From JBFJVD01 sp041624375 (GTDB lineage: Bacteria > Chloroflexota > Anaerolineae > Anaerolineales > E44-bin32), in contig JBFJVD010000017.1 in NCBI GenBank assembly GCA_041624375.1, positions 1-23,070 of the forward strand: a DNA stretch of 23,070 nt. The letters are read 5' to 3'. A program made the translations under genes and the position numbers. Under the pieces are notes generated by a model, which was not told the DNA's origin, did no database searches, and saw nothing but the letters and a program-made list of their open reading frames with translations. Positions 1-7,528 of this stretch are shown in pieces; the stretch's first letter is position 1, and every line of letters begins with the position of its first letter.

Positions 1-2
1 CA

Positions 3-377
3 GGCGCCAGCGGCTACTTGCTTAAGAGCCTGGATTCAGACGAATTCCTCAGCCTTCTCGAAGGGATCAAGGCCGGTGAAGCTCCCCTCACCCGCCGGAC
101 AGCCGCCCGCCTATTGCGACTCATGTCGGGATCGGCGAGCGACTCTCGATCGTCAGCCACCTACTTGACAGCTCGCGAGCTGGAGCTCCTCGGGCTAGTT
201 GCGGACGGACTGCCGAACAAGGCCATCGCTCAGGAGCTGTCGATCAGTGAAAACACAGTCAAGTACCATATGAAAAACATCCTCTCCAAGCTCGACGTCC
301 ACAATCGAACAGAAGCTGTCGCGCAAGCCATCCGCGCCGGCCTCATTGCTCCGCAGTCAAAATCGTTTCCAGACTGA
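3..377 (+). CDS. NarL/FixJ-family response regulator, C-terminal part (5' end outside window)
   Basis: The reading frame is open to the left edge, so the gene starts outside the window. The first visible residues, GASGYLLKSLDSDEF, are the typical end of a NarL-type receiver, including the conserved lysine after GYLL. A linker follows, then a complete LuxR-type helix-turn-helix (LTARELELLGLVADG, NKAIAQELSISENTVKYH, ILSKLDVHNRTEA), which binds DNA as a dimer after phosphorylation. A TTG at 18 is only an internal leucine and not the start. The gene ends with TGA at 375-377. Its kinase is not visible. The palindrome just downstream and the receiver-like gene at 536 may belong to the same signalling unit. 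The family assignment is secure; the target genes are unknown. Confidence 0.9.
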   Translation, partial: GASGYLLKSLDSDEFLSLLEGIKAGEAPLTRRTAARLLRLMSGSASDSRSSATYLTARELELLGLVADGLPNKAIAQELSISENTVKYHMKNILSKLDVHNRTEAVAQAIRAGLIAPQSKSFPD

Positions 378-395
378 CCTCGCATCCAAACCATT

Positions 396-413
396 CCTAC
401 CCTTAAGGGTAGG
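396..413. promoter_or_regulatory. 18-bp perfect palindrome, candidate operator
   Basis: CCTACCCTTAAGGGTAGG is its own reverse complement over all 18 bases, with no loop. It lies 19 bases after the regulator stop codon and about 120 bases before the next start. A loopless palindrome suits a dimeric DNA-binding protein better than a terminator, and no T-run follows. The half TACCCTT differs by one base from the NarL heptamer consensus TACYYMT, but the halves abut instead of having the usual 2-bp gap. Binding by a LuxR-type regulator is inference. Confidence 0.45.
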
Positions 414-535
414 TTCAGGCCTGGAATCCCCCACCCAAACGCGTCTCCAAAACCCCTACCTCCGAGGCTGTCAGTCGCACCGAGATTGATCTATCCTTCA
501 CAAGTAACGGGTTGGGACTGAACGGCAACTCATGC

Positions 536-904
536 ATGAGCAAGATTCGGGTCGTCATTCTGACGGGTCATTCTCTCTTTGCCGACGGCGCAGCCAGCCG
601 CATGCGGCAGCACGCCCGCGATGTCGAAATCAGAGTCATCGACCCGGCCACAGGCGACGTATTGCACATGCTCCGGGAGTTCAAGCCTGCGGCGGCCATT
701 CTCGATGCCCAGGATCCCGAGCTGCGCAAGTCGTTGCCTATACAAGATTTGCTCCGGACCGTCCCCGACCTGCGAGTGATCCTGCTCGATTCCCAGCAGG
801 AGGACCTTCAGATCCTGACCGGCGAGTACCGTCGTGCTGGAAAGATGGAGGACCTGCTTGACCTCATCCTTGAATCCAAGGATGACCATAGGGTCAACGG
901 CTAG
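536..904 (+). CDS. stand-alone degenerate receiver-like protein
   Basis: This is a 122-residue protein from ATG 536 (MSKIRVVIL). An in-frame TTG at 512 would add eight residues with no receiver-like character, so ATG is preferred. The ribosome site is weak. The pattern resembles a NarL receiver: a beta-1 strand RVVIL, then the GHSLFADG segment where such receivers have DDHxLFxxG, and an ILDAQD strand ending in D57 at the phospho-acceptor position. However, the acidic pair after beta-1 is replaced by TG, and the conserved Thr and Lys are not evident. There is no output domain. It is therefore probably a pseudo-receiver that does not follow normal aspartate phosphorylation, perhaps a partner of the adjacent regulator. 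The alternative is an unrelated alpha/beta protein; function is unknown. Confidence 0.6.
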   Translation: MSKIRVVILTGHSLFADGAASRMRQHARDVEIRVIDPATGDVLHMLREFKPAAAILDAQDPELRKSLPIQDLLRTVPDLRVILLDSQQEDLQILTGEYRRAGKMEDLLDLILESKDDHRVNG

Positions 905-1002
905 AGCTCAGGAGGTGCACTTATTCGAAACTCATGTCCTGACCCAACCGGAATCCTTTCAGTCGTAGACTCGAAATTCGATCTCTGAGCCTACGGAGGA
1001 GA

Positions 1003-3162
1003 ATGTCTATGGTGAAAAGATCCTTGCTCATTGTCTTCCTGGGGTTGGTGCTCCTCCTCGCAGCCTGCGGGCCGTCAGAAACGCCCACGCCGATGATCAT
1101 CCGGGAGACGGTGGAAGTCCCTGTTCCACAGGAGGGCGGCGAAGCTGCGGTTGATGTCCCGTTCCTTGCACTCTGGGAAGCCTCACCGCATGCTGACGCA
1201 TCGGCGCAAGCCTTTAACCACTGGAACGAGGACGATCCGCAGGAGATCCCGCCGAGCTGTGCCAAGTGCCACAGCACGCCCGGTTTCCAGGACTTTATCG
1301 GCCTGGATGGAACTGCCTTTGGATCGGTGGAAAACGCCGCACCGATCGGCACTGTCATCAGCTGCACGGCCTGCCACAACGAAGTCACGCTGACACTGAC
1401 CAGCGTGGTCATGCCGTCGGGCATCGAGATCACCGATCTCGGCGACGAGGCCCGCTGCATGCAGTGCCATCAAGGGCGAGCCTCCACCTTCACCGTGAAC
1501 GATGCCATCACCGAGGCGGGGGTGGATGACGACGAGGTCAGCGAAGACCTGCGCTTTATCAACATTCACTACTTCGCTGCCGCTGCCACCAAGTACGGCA
1601 CGTTTGCCAAGGGCGGCTACGAGTACGACGGCAAGACCTATGAGGCGAACTTCGCCCATGTCGAGCCGTTCAACAGCTGCATCGAATGCCACGATCCGCA
1701 CACGCTTGAACTCAGGATCGAGCAGTGCAGTGTCTGCCACACCAACGTCACCGCTGTCGAAGATCTCCGCGATGTCCGCATGGCGGGCTCGCTTGTCGAC
1801 TATGACGGCGATGGCGACCTGCAGGAAGGCATCTACTACGAGCTGGAGGGCGTGCGCGAGAAGCTGTTGATGGCCATCCAGGCCTATGGGAATGAGGTCA
1901 CCGGAACGCCCGTTGTCTACGACAGTGCAGCCTATCCCTACTTCTTCATCGACACCGACGAGGATGGTATGGTGAGCGGGGAAGAGGCCTCGTTCCCGAA
2001 CCAGTACAACGCCTGGACGCCCAGGCTGCTCAGGGCGGCTTACAACTACCAGGTCTCCCTGAAGGATCCGGGCGCCTTCGCCCATGGCGGCAAGTACATC
2101 CTGCAGCTGATGACCGACTCGATTGAGGACCTGAACTCGGCCCTCTCGACGCCGGTAAGCATGGAGGGAACCTTCCGTAACGACGCCGGGCACTTCGCCG
2201 GCTCGGAGGAAGCCTTCCGCCACTGGGACGAGGATGGTGAGGTGTCCGCAAGCTGCAGCCGCTGCCACAGCGCGGCCGGCCTGCCGCTCTTCATCACCCA
2301 GGGCGTCACCATCAACCAGCCGCTGGCCAACGGGTTCGAATGCGTCACCTGTCACGACTCGGTGAGTGAATTCACCCGCTACGTCGTCGAAGAAGTCACC
2401 TTCCCGAGCGGCAAGGTCGGCGCGTTCGAAAACCTGGACGCCAACCTGTGTATGGTCTGCCACCAGGGGCGCCAATCCAAGCTCGATGTAGACAATGCGA
2501 TTGCGAACGCCGGCGTTGGGGACGACACCGTCTCTGAGGCGCTGAGCTTCCGCAACCCGCACTACTTCGCGGCCGGCGCGACTCTGTTCGGCGACGATGC
2601 GATGGGCGCCTACCAGTACGACGGTCAGACCTACCGCGGCCGCAACCTGCATGTGGATGGCTTCAACATGTGCATCCAGTGCCACGACCCGCACGGGCTC
2701 ACCGTGCAGGTCCAGGCCTGCAGCGGCTGTCACCCCAGCGCCACCGATGTGGAGTCGCTGGCCACGATCCGCGGGCCCAACTCGCAGGGCGTGGACTACG
2801 ACGGTGACGGTGACGCGGAGGAGGGCATCAAGGAAGAGATCGCCACGATGGATGAGATGCTGCTCGAAGCGATCTACGCCTACGCGGAAGATACGGTCGG
2901 GGCCGCCGTCGTCTACGACTCACACGCCTACCCCTACTTCTTCAACGACTTGAACGAGGACGGGGTAGCGGATCCGGACGAGGCGAACTTTGGGAACCGC
3001 TTCGCATCCTGGACGCCTCGCATGCTGCGCGCTGCCTTCAACTATCAGTGGGTGGCCAAGGATCCGGGCAACTTCGCCCACAACGGGAAGTACATCCTTC
3101 AGATCCTGTACGACACGCTGAGGGATATGGGAGTCAGTGTGAGCGGGATGACCCGCCCGTAA
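1003..3162 (+). CDS. decaheme c-type cytochrome lipoprotein with duplicated five-heme module and EF-hand loops
   Basis: This 719-residue protein starts with a lipoprotein signal (hydrophobic run, then LLAAC, lipidated Cys22), so it is probably anchored outside the cytoplasmic membrane. There are ten CXXCH heme sites: residues 86, 121, 152, 226 and 242, and again 418, 447, 483, 557 and 573. The two sets are offset by about 331 residues and sit in tandem repeats (about 60-380 and 395-717) that also share CHQGR, HYFAA, CHDPH, AYPYFF, WTPR and FAHxGKYILQ. Each repeat carries two acidic loops: DYDGDGD (266, 598) and a full 12-residue EF-hand loop (317-328 and 649-660). Electron transfer is the likely role; the partner is unknown. 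GGAGGA at 995-1000 is closer to ideal spacing for ATG 1009 than for ATG 1003, so the true start may be 1009. No known named cytochrome is recognised. Confidence 0.88.
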   Translation: MSMVKRSLLIVFLGLVLLLAACGPSETPTPMIIRETVEVPVPQEGGEAAVDVPFLALWEASPHADASAQAFNHWNEDDPQEIPPSCAKCHSTPGFQDFIGLDGTAFGSVENAAPIGTVISCTACHNEVTLTLTSVVMPSGIEITDLGDEARCMQCHQGRASTFTVNDAITEAGVDDDEVSEDLRFINIHYFAAAATKYGTFAKGGYEYDGKTYEANFAHVEPFNSCIECHDPHTLELRIEQCSVCHTNVTAVEDLRDVRMAGSLVDYDGDGDLQEGIYYELEGVREKLLMAIQAYGNEVTGTPVVYDSAAYPYFFIDTDEDGMVSGEEASFPNQYNAWTPRLLRAAYNYQVSLKDPGAFAHGGKYILQLMTDSIEDLNSALSTPVSMEGTFRNDAGHFAGSEEAFRHWDEDGEVSASCSRCHSAAGLPLFITQGVTINQPLANGFECVTCHDSVSEFTRYVVEEVTFPSGKVGAFENLDANLCMVCHQGRQSKLDVDNAIANAGVGDDTVSEALSFRNPHYFAAGATLFGDDAMGAYQYDGQTYRGRNLHVDGFNMCIQCHDPHGLTVQVQACSGCHPSATDVESLATIRGPNSQGVDYDGDGDAEEGIKEEIATMDEMLLEAIYAYAEDTVGAAVVYDSHAYPYFFNDLNEDGVADPDEANFGNRFASWTPRMLRAAFNYQWVAKDPGNFAHNGKYILQILYDTLRDMGVSVSGMTRP

Positions 3163-3195
3163 GAACGAAACTCGAATACGACCCGCATCCTGCAA

Positions 3196-3231
3196 CCGAC
3201 CTCCCGGCGCACGCCGGGAGGTCGGCCTTTT
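3196..3231 (+). terminator. intrinsic terminator after the decaheme cytochrome gene
   Basis: A perfect 14-bp GC-rich stem (3196-3209 with 3212-3225, CA between the arms) is followed by CCTTTT. It lies 33 bases after the stop codon. The facing gene ends at 3301, so the hairpin also separates the convergent pair. Confidence 0.9.
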
Positions 3232-3300
3232 AGGGTCGCTGAAAGGATCGAGCTGGAGCCTTAGCGGCGAACTCGAGTCCGTGCGAGCCCGTCTCAGGTT

Positions 3301-4194
3301 CTAAGGCAGCGACTGGACATAAGCCCAGAGCGCCTTCAGATCCGTGTCCGACAGCTTGGCATAGAGCTCGAACGCCATGATCTCGTTGAGCTCACGCCCG
3401 GAAGGCGTCACCCCGGTCCGCACAGCCGTCATGAACTCCTCTTCCGTCCAAGTGGCCAGCTCGCCGGCGCTGGTGAGATTGGGCGCGCCGGGAAACTCCA
3501 TGTCGGGCGGCATGTTCGGTGGCGGCTCACTCTCACCAGCAAGCTCGGGCCCGTGGCAGAGCGTGCAGGCCACCGCCCGCGACAGGTAGGCCCCATAGGC
3601 CGGGTTGGCGCTCACTTCGGGCATATCAGGGTACGGCAGGTTGTGATCGATGTACTCCGCCGGGAAGATCGCCCCAAACATGTCGGCGCCCATCAGGATC
3701 CGCCCCATCAAGCCGAGCTCCGGCTCCGGGTGAACTGCATCGACGGGCGGCAGCGTACGCAGGTAGGCGATGGTGGCCGCTAGATCTTCCTCACTCCAGT
3801 GGATAAAGATCTCTGCCGGCATCACCACCAGCTGCCGCCCTTCGTGGTCAACCCCATGGCGGATGGCGCGCAGGACTTCAGCATCGGTTTGATCGCTGAT
3901 GCCGCCCTCCCCTGGGGTGAGGTTGGCCGAGTAGACGGTGGCGATCCCGTCTTCCTCTATGAAGCCCTCCCCACTCAGGTCGACGCCGTGACATTCGGTG
4001 CAGATGAGCTGCGCCAGGTAGCCGCCGCGCGCCAAAGAGTCTTCATCGGTTGGCAGGACGATTTCCTCCAGCTCGATATCGTGCGTCTTCGCAAGCCGGC
4101 TGGCGCCCATGGCGCTCACCACAACCACCGCGATCAGCAGCAGCCCGACGATGACACCCAGCACGATTCCGATCCATTTGAGCCATGAACGCAT
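3301..4194 (-). CDS. membrane-anchored diheme cytochrome c
   Basis: This 297-residue protein starts at ATG 4194, chosen because AAGGAG lies just upstream and a transmembrane helix (residues about 8-28) follows at once. A longer frame reaching 4302 would only add a basic, non-homologous leader. It holds two cytochrome c domains: CTECHG at 65-69 with probable axial Met125 (VVMPAE), and CTLCHG at 210-214 with probable Met273 (EIMAFE). The motifs GxDLSGEG, SANLTPGEGG and RHGVDHEGR resemble the cytochrome subunits of membrane-bound dehydrogenases and other diheme carriers. The heme domains should face the periplasm or cell exterior. No dehydrogenase subunit is beside it; its neighbour is the convergent decaheme gene, so an electron-shuttle role is inferred. 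Confidence 0.88.
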   Translation of the reverse strand: MRSWLKWIGIVLGVIVGLLLIAVVVVSAMGASRLAKTHDIELEEIVLPTDEDSLARGGYLAQLICTECHGVDLSGEGFIEEDGIATVYSANLTPGEGGISDQTDAEVLRAIRHGVDHEGRQLVVMPAEIFIHWSEEDLAATIAYLRTLPPVDAVHPEPELGLMGRILMGADMFGAIFPAEYIDHNLPYPDMPEVSANPAYGAYLSRAVACTLCHGPELAGESEPPPNMPPDMEFPGAPNLTSAGELATWTEEEFMTAVRTGVTPSGRELNEIMAFELYAKLSDTDLKALWAYVQSLP

Positions 4195-4568
4195 GGCACC
4201 TCTCCTTCTCACGATGAGAGCAGCGACAGCTGCACGTGGCAATGCCTCTCTCAGCTGTGCTCGCTTTCTGTCCCCAGCCTGAACACAGGTCTTTTCTGGC
4301 ACCTCCTCCCAGCCCAGGGCTGAGCCCTCGCCTGGCCCGGACGCAGCGTGGAAGCCACGCCGGGGGAACGGATCAGGACAGCCGCCCCGCCGCCCTCACA
4401 GCAGACGGGCGGGCCGTCCGGGCCGACTGCCGCTTTCAAGGTAGCATCCGGCCGTCCGGAAAACGTTACGAAGCTGCACTACATGGCGCGTGGGTAACCA
4501 TGGCAGCTGGCCTCACGTTCTCACCTTCCTTCCGCTCACCACTCGGGAGGTGCTAGAATCAGCCTGCA
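4195..4568. other. 374-base divergent intergenic region
   Basis: This stretch separates the diheme cytochrome (leftward) from the sensor kinase (rightward) and should hold both promoters. Visible in it are the AAGGAG ribosome site of the cytochrome, the 10-base direct repeat GGCCGTCCGG at 4412-4421 and 4450-4459, and a -10-like TAGAAT at 4554-4559. Open frames crossing it lack ribosome sites and resemble no protein. No RNA gene was recognised. Confidence 0.6.
4554..4559 (+). promoter_or_regulatory. candidate -10 element of the sensor kinase gene
   Basis: TAGAAT matches TATAAT at five of six positions and ends nine bases before the ATG at 4569, so the transcript would be leaderless or nearly so. 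No good -35 is seen about 17 bases upstream. Confidence 0.4.
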
Positions 4569-5972
4569 ATGGTCGAGGTGCTGCGGACATTCTTCGAACT
4601 CAACCGGGATCTGGTCTTCTTCCTCTACGGCCTGACCTTCTTCGTTCTCGGGCTGGCGATTGCGCTGCAGTCGCGGGTCTTCTCGCGCCTTGAGCTGTCC
4701 CGCAGTCTGACCTGGCTTTCGGTCTTTGGCTTCACCCATGGATTCCACGAATGGGGGGACTACTTCGTGCCGATCCAGGCAGCGTACTTAAGCGACGTCG
4801 TGGTCGGCTGGTTGATCAACCTGCGCCTTCTCCTGCTGGCGATCTCGTTCGCAGCGCTGTTCGTCTTTGGCGTCCGGCTGCTGCAGCCGCTTGGCGTGAG
4901 CCGCGAGCTTCATGTGATCCCAGCCACGCTGCTCGCCAGCTGGATCTTCGTCAGTTTCTTCCTGCTGCCGGTCTGTTGCCCGCCGCGCGAGTCATGGATC
5001 CGGCTGGCCGACGCGGCGGCTCGCTATTTCATCGGCTTCCCGGCCGGCCTTGTGGCCGCTTATGCGCTGCGCCGCCATACGCTCGAACGAATCGAGCCGT
5101 TCAACGCCCCGCACATCGTCCGCACGCTGCAAACCGCCGGCCTGCTGCTCTTTGGCTACGCCGTCCTCGGTGGGTTGATCCCACCTGCCATCCCGGTCTT
5201 TCCGGGCAACGTCATCAACAACCACACCTTCGAGCAGGTTTTGATTGTCCCGCCGATGGTCTTCCGCTCTATCCTCGGTCTCGCGCTGGCGATTGCCATC
5301 ATCCGGGCGCTCGAGATCTTCGACCTGGAGATCGTCCGAAGGATCGACTCGATGGAGCAGCAGCAGCTTCTGGCCGCGGAGCGCGAACGGCTGGCGCGTG
5401 AGCTGCACGATGGCGCCATCCAGAAGGTGTACACCGCTGGCCTGCTGGTGCAAGCCGCCCGTGACCAGGCGGCCGACTCCATCCTGTCGGACCGTCTCGA
5501 TCGCGCCATGGGCGTGATGAACGACGCCATCAGCGACCTGCGCCGGCACCTGACCGAGCTCAGCGGCGGCGTCGAGAAGATCGATCTGGCCGAGCACCTG
5601 CAGGCGCTGGCTGCCGATGACCGCTACACCTCACTGGTCGATGTCGAACTGAGCCTGGCTTTGCCGCCGGGCGAGGACTTCGCGCCTGATTCGGCAGGAC
5701 ACGTACTGGCCATCGCCCAGGAAGCACTCTCCAACGTCCTGCGCCACGCACAGGCGACGCGTGTCACAATTCGAGCAACAAAATCGGATGGCTCGCTGGA
5801 ACTCGTCCTCCGGGACAACGGCGTCGGGATGCCCCCCAAACACGAGGCGGGTTACGGCCTGCGCAACATGCGGGATCGGGCGCGTTTGCTCAACGGCGTA
5901 CTGGAAGTCACAGCGGCGCCAGAGGGCGGTACCGTTGTCCGGCTCACCGCTCCCTGGGAGAACGACCAATGA
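4569..5972 (+). CDS. NarX/DesK-type sensor histidine kinase with 7-helix membrane sensor domain
   Basis: This is a 467-residue kinase. About seven hydrophobic helices fill residues 12-252, including the motif HGFHEW (57-62) near helix 2. A HisKA_3 dimerisation domain follows with phospho-acceptor His280 in RLARELHDGAIQ, then a HATPase domain with N-box QEALSNVLRHA, G1 DNGVGM and G2 GYGLRNMRDR. It should autophosphorylate and pass the phosphate to the regulator whose ATG overlaps its TGA by four bases. The sensor domain is homologous to that of the kinase at 11791-13296 but is not a domain I can name. The conserved His residues suggest a metal, heme or quinone-linked signal, which is inference only. 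The start is supported by the position of helix 1 and a -10-like site just upstream. Confidence 0.92.
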   Translation: MVEVLRTFFELNRDLVFFLYGLTFFVLGLAIALQSRVFSRLELSRSLTWLSVFGFTHGFHEWGDYFVPIQAAYLSDVVVGWLINLRLLLLAISFAALFVFGVRLLQPLGVSRELHVIPATLLASWIFVSFFLLPVCCPPRESWIRLADAAARYFIGFPAGLVAAYALRRHTLERIEPFNAPHIVRTLQTAGLLLFGYAVLGGLIPPAIPVFPGNVINNHTFEQVLIVPPMVFRSILGLALAIAIIRALEIFDLEIVRRIDSMEQQQLLAAERERLARELHDGAIQKVYTAGLLVQAARDQAADSILSDRLDRAMGVMNDAISDLRRHLTELSGGVEKIDLAEHLQALAADDRYTSLVDVELSLALPPGEDFAPDSAGHVLAIAQEALSNVLRHAQATRVTIRATKSDGSLELVLRDNGVGMPPKHEAGYGLRNMRDRARLLNGVLEVTAAPEGGTVVRLTAPWENDQ

Positions 5973-6634
5973 GCCGCACCCGGGTCGTCCTGGTCGACGA
6001 TCATGAAGTGGTCCGCCTCGGGCTGATGACCCTGCTCAACGACCAAGCGGATATTGAAGTGGTTGGCGAAGCGGGGACCACGGAAGGGGCGCTGCGCGAG
6101 GTCGAAGCCCACCGCCCCGACGTCGTGCTGATGGATGTGCGCATTCCAGGCGACGGCGGAATCGAAGCCGCCCGCGCGGTGAAGGAAGCGTACCCGGAGA
6201 CCCAGGTGGTGATGCTGACTTCATTCGCCGACGACGAGCTGGTGGTTCGTGCTATCCGGGCCGGCGCCGCCGGCTACGTGCTCAAGCAGCTCGGTAACGA
6301 GGAACTTCTGCGCGCGGTACGCGCCGCCGCCCGCGGCGAGGCGCTGCTTGACCCCTCGACCACGGCCCGGCTGCTCTCACGCGTCCGTAAACTCGAGCGG
6401 GAAGCCGAAGAAGATTCGTTTCGCGACCTCTCGGATCGTGAGCTCGACGTCCTGGTCGAGCTGGCGCGTGGCAAGAGCAACGCGGAGATCGGGAAGATCC
6501 TGAACCTGAGTGAGAAGACCGTCCGCAACTACGTCAGCTCGATGCTGGAGAAGCTCCATCTGAGTAACCGCGTTGAGCTGGCCACCTACGCCGTGCGCAA
6601 TCACCTGTTTGATCGACTGGGCCGGGAAGAATAA
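5969..6634 (+). CDS. NarL/FixJ-family response regulator
   Basis: The 221-residue regulator has a complete receiver: acidic pair in VLVDDHEVV, phospho-acceptor Asp56 in VVLMDVRIP, and the lysine in GYVLKQLG. It ends in a LuxR helix-turn-helix (LSDRELDVLVELARG, NAEIGKILNLSEKTVRNYVSS, KLHLSNRVELATYAV). The ATG overlaps the kinase stop (ATGA), so the two are translated together and form a cognate pair. Targets are not shown by the sequence; the flanking cytochrome and NrfD-type genes are the natural candidates. A hairpin follows the gene. Confidence 0.94.
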   Translation: MSRTRVVLVDDHEVVRLGLMTLLNDQADIEVVGEAGTTEGALREVEAHRPDVVLMDVRIPGDGGIEAARAVKEAYPETQVVMLTSFADDELVVRAIRAGAAGYVLKQLGNEELLRAVRAAARGEALLDPSTTARLLSRVRKLEREAEEDSFRDLSDRELDVLVELARGKSNAEIGKILNLSEKTVRNYVSSMLEKLHLSNRVELATYAVRNHLFDRLGREE

Positions 6635-6666
6635 GCGGCGCTGCAAGCCGCGCGAGGTTAAGAAGA

Positions 6667-6696
6667 GCAGGGCGATGAGTTTCCTCATCGCCCTGC
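6667..6696. terminator. hairpin terminator between convergent genes
   Basis: A perfect 13-bp stem with a TTTC loop lies between the regulator (ends 6634) and the DoxX-like gene (ends 6730). On the minus strand it is followed by TCTTCTTAA; on the plus strand the tail is not T-rich. It probably serves both genes, more clearly the minus-strand one. Confidence 0.65.
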
Positions 6697-6729
6697 TGCG
6701 ATCGTCACTTATCTTGAGGGATCCGGGCG

Positions 6730-7329
6730 TCAGTCGCCAGCCGGCGTGGGTTGAGCCTCCGGCGTCACCTGCCGCACTGTCTCAGGCCGGCTCCAGGGGG
6801 TGCCGACGAGCGGGAGCAGGACATAGTCCAGCCCGACATACCCAGCCACCTTCCAGGCCAGGATCAGTCCGATGGCGATCAGGAACAGCACCGGGTTGGT
6901 GCTGGCCGCGCCGGCCATCATGAAATTCCAGTTCATGAAGGCGCCGAAGAAGGCGGCGATCCCGGTGAAAGCGCCCAGGACGAGGGCGATGCCCACCAGC
7001 AGTTCGCCGTAGGCCACCAGCTTGGCAAACCAGGTGTAGGCCTGGGCATCAAGTAGGCCCTGGATGAAGCCCCGGTACCAGTCAAACGCGATGGGGGGCC
7101 GGCCGGTCTCCGGGATCGAAACGGCGAAGGTCCAGAAGCCTTTCAGCGCATCGCCCGTCTCCGTCCAGGCCGGATTGCCGACCTTGTGGAGCGAGGCGTC
7201 GATCCACTTGTAGCCGATGTACAGGCGCGGGATGAGCCAGAGCCAGGCCGCACGCGGATCGCTGAACAGCTTGGCGGCCAGCGGCGGATCCTGGATGATA
7301 CGCCCGGAGTGGGTCTTAAGCATTGCCAT
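6730..7329 (-). CDS. DoxX-family membrane protein
   Basis: This 199-residue protein starts at ATG 7329, which has AGGAGG six to seven bases upstream; a second ATG two codons later is also possible. It shows the DoxX/DoxD layout: RLYIGYKWIDASLHK in the first helix, a mid-region helix KLVAYGELLVGIALVLGAFTG, then AFFGAFMNWNFMMAG and a final helix near FLIAIGLILAWKVAGY. The family includes the small subunit of thiosulfate:quinone oxidoreductase, but most members have no proven reaction and no DoxA partner is present here. It lies 200 bases downstream of the NrfD-type gene, beyond a hairpin, so it may be a separate unit or receive read-through. A link to sulfur or quinone redox chemistry is inference. 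Confidence 0.8.
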   Translation of the reverse strand: MAMLKTHSGRIIQDPPLAAKLFSDPRAAWLWLIPRLYIGYKWIDASLHKVGNPAWTETGDALKGFWTFAVSIPETGRPPIAFDWYRGFIQGLLDAQAYTWFAKLVAYGELLVGIALVLGAFTGIAAFFGAFMNWNFMMAGAASTNPVLFLIAIGLILAWKVAGYVGLDYVLLPLVGTPWSRPETVRQVTPEAQPTPAGD

Positions 7330-7461
7330 GATCTTCCTCCTGATGAGCCCCTTTCCAGGGACCTCGAACGTTGGCTTCAACAGCATTCTCAGCCAGAGGT
7401 CACTTTGTGTGCAGGGTCAGTCGCACCCAATTGACTGGGGACAACCGACCCTGAAGAAGGC

Positions 7462-7490
7462 TGCAGCCCGGGCGTGCCACCCGGGCTGCA
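7462..7490 (-). terminator. hairpin after the octaheme/FeS/NrfD operon
   Basis: An 11-bp perfect stem (TGCAGCCCGGG and its complement) with a 7-base loop sits about 40 bases past the NrfD-type stop. The minus-strand tail is GCCTTCTTC, only moderately T-rich, so termination may be partial and let some transcription reach the DoxX-like gene. Confidence 0.55.
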
Positions 7491-7528
7491 ATTCTCCAGG
7501 GACCGCGGAAAGGAGAGGAGGATTGCGA

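Noticed and set aside
1183..2733. Long open frame of 516 codons on the minus strand inside the decaheme cytochrome gene
   Set aside because: It is an antisense shadow of a GC-rich gene. It has no ribosome site and no recognisable motif, while the plus strand encodes ten CXXCH sites and a lipoprotein signal.
4412..4459. Direct repeat GGCCGTCCGG (two copies 38 bases apart) as an operator
   Set aside because: Ten-base GC-rich repeats arise easily in this base composition, and no symmetry or further copies support binding.
4236..4556. Possible 106-residue gene in the 374-base divergent intergenic region
   Set aside because: There is no ribosome site and no similarity to a known family, and it covers the likely kinase promoter.
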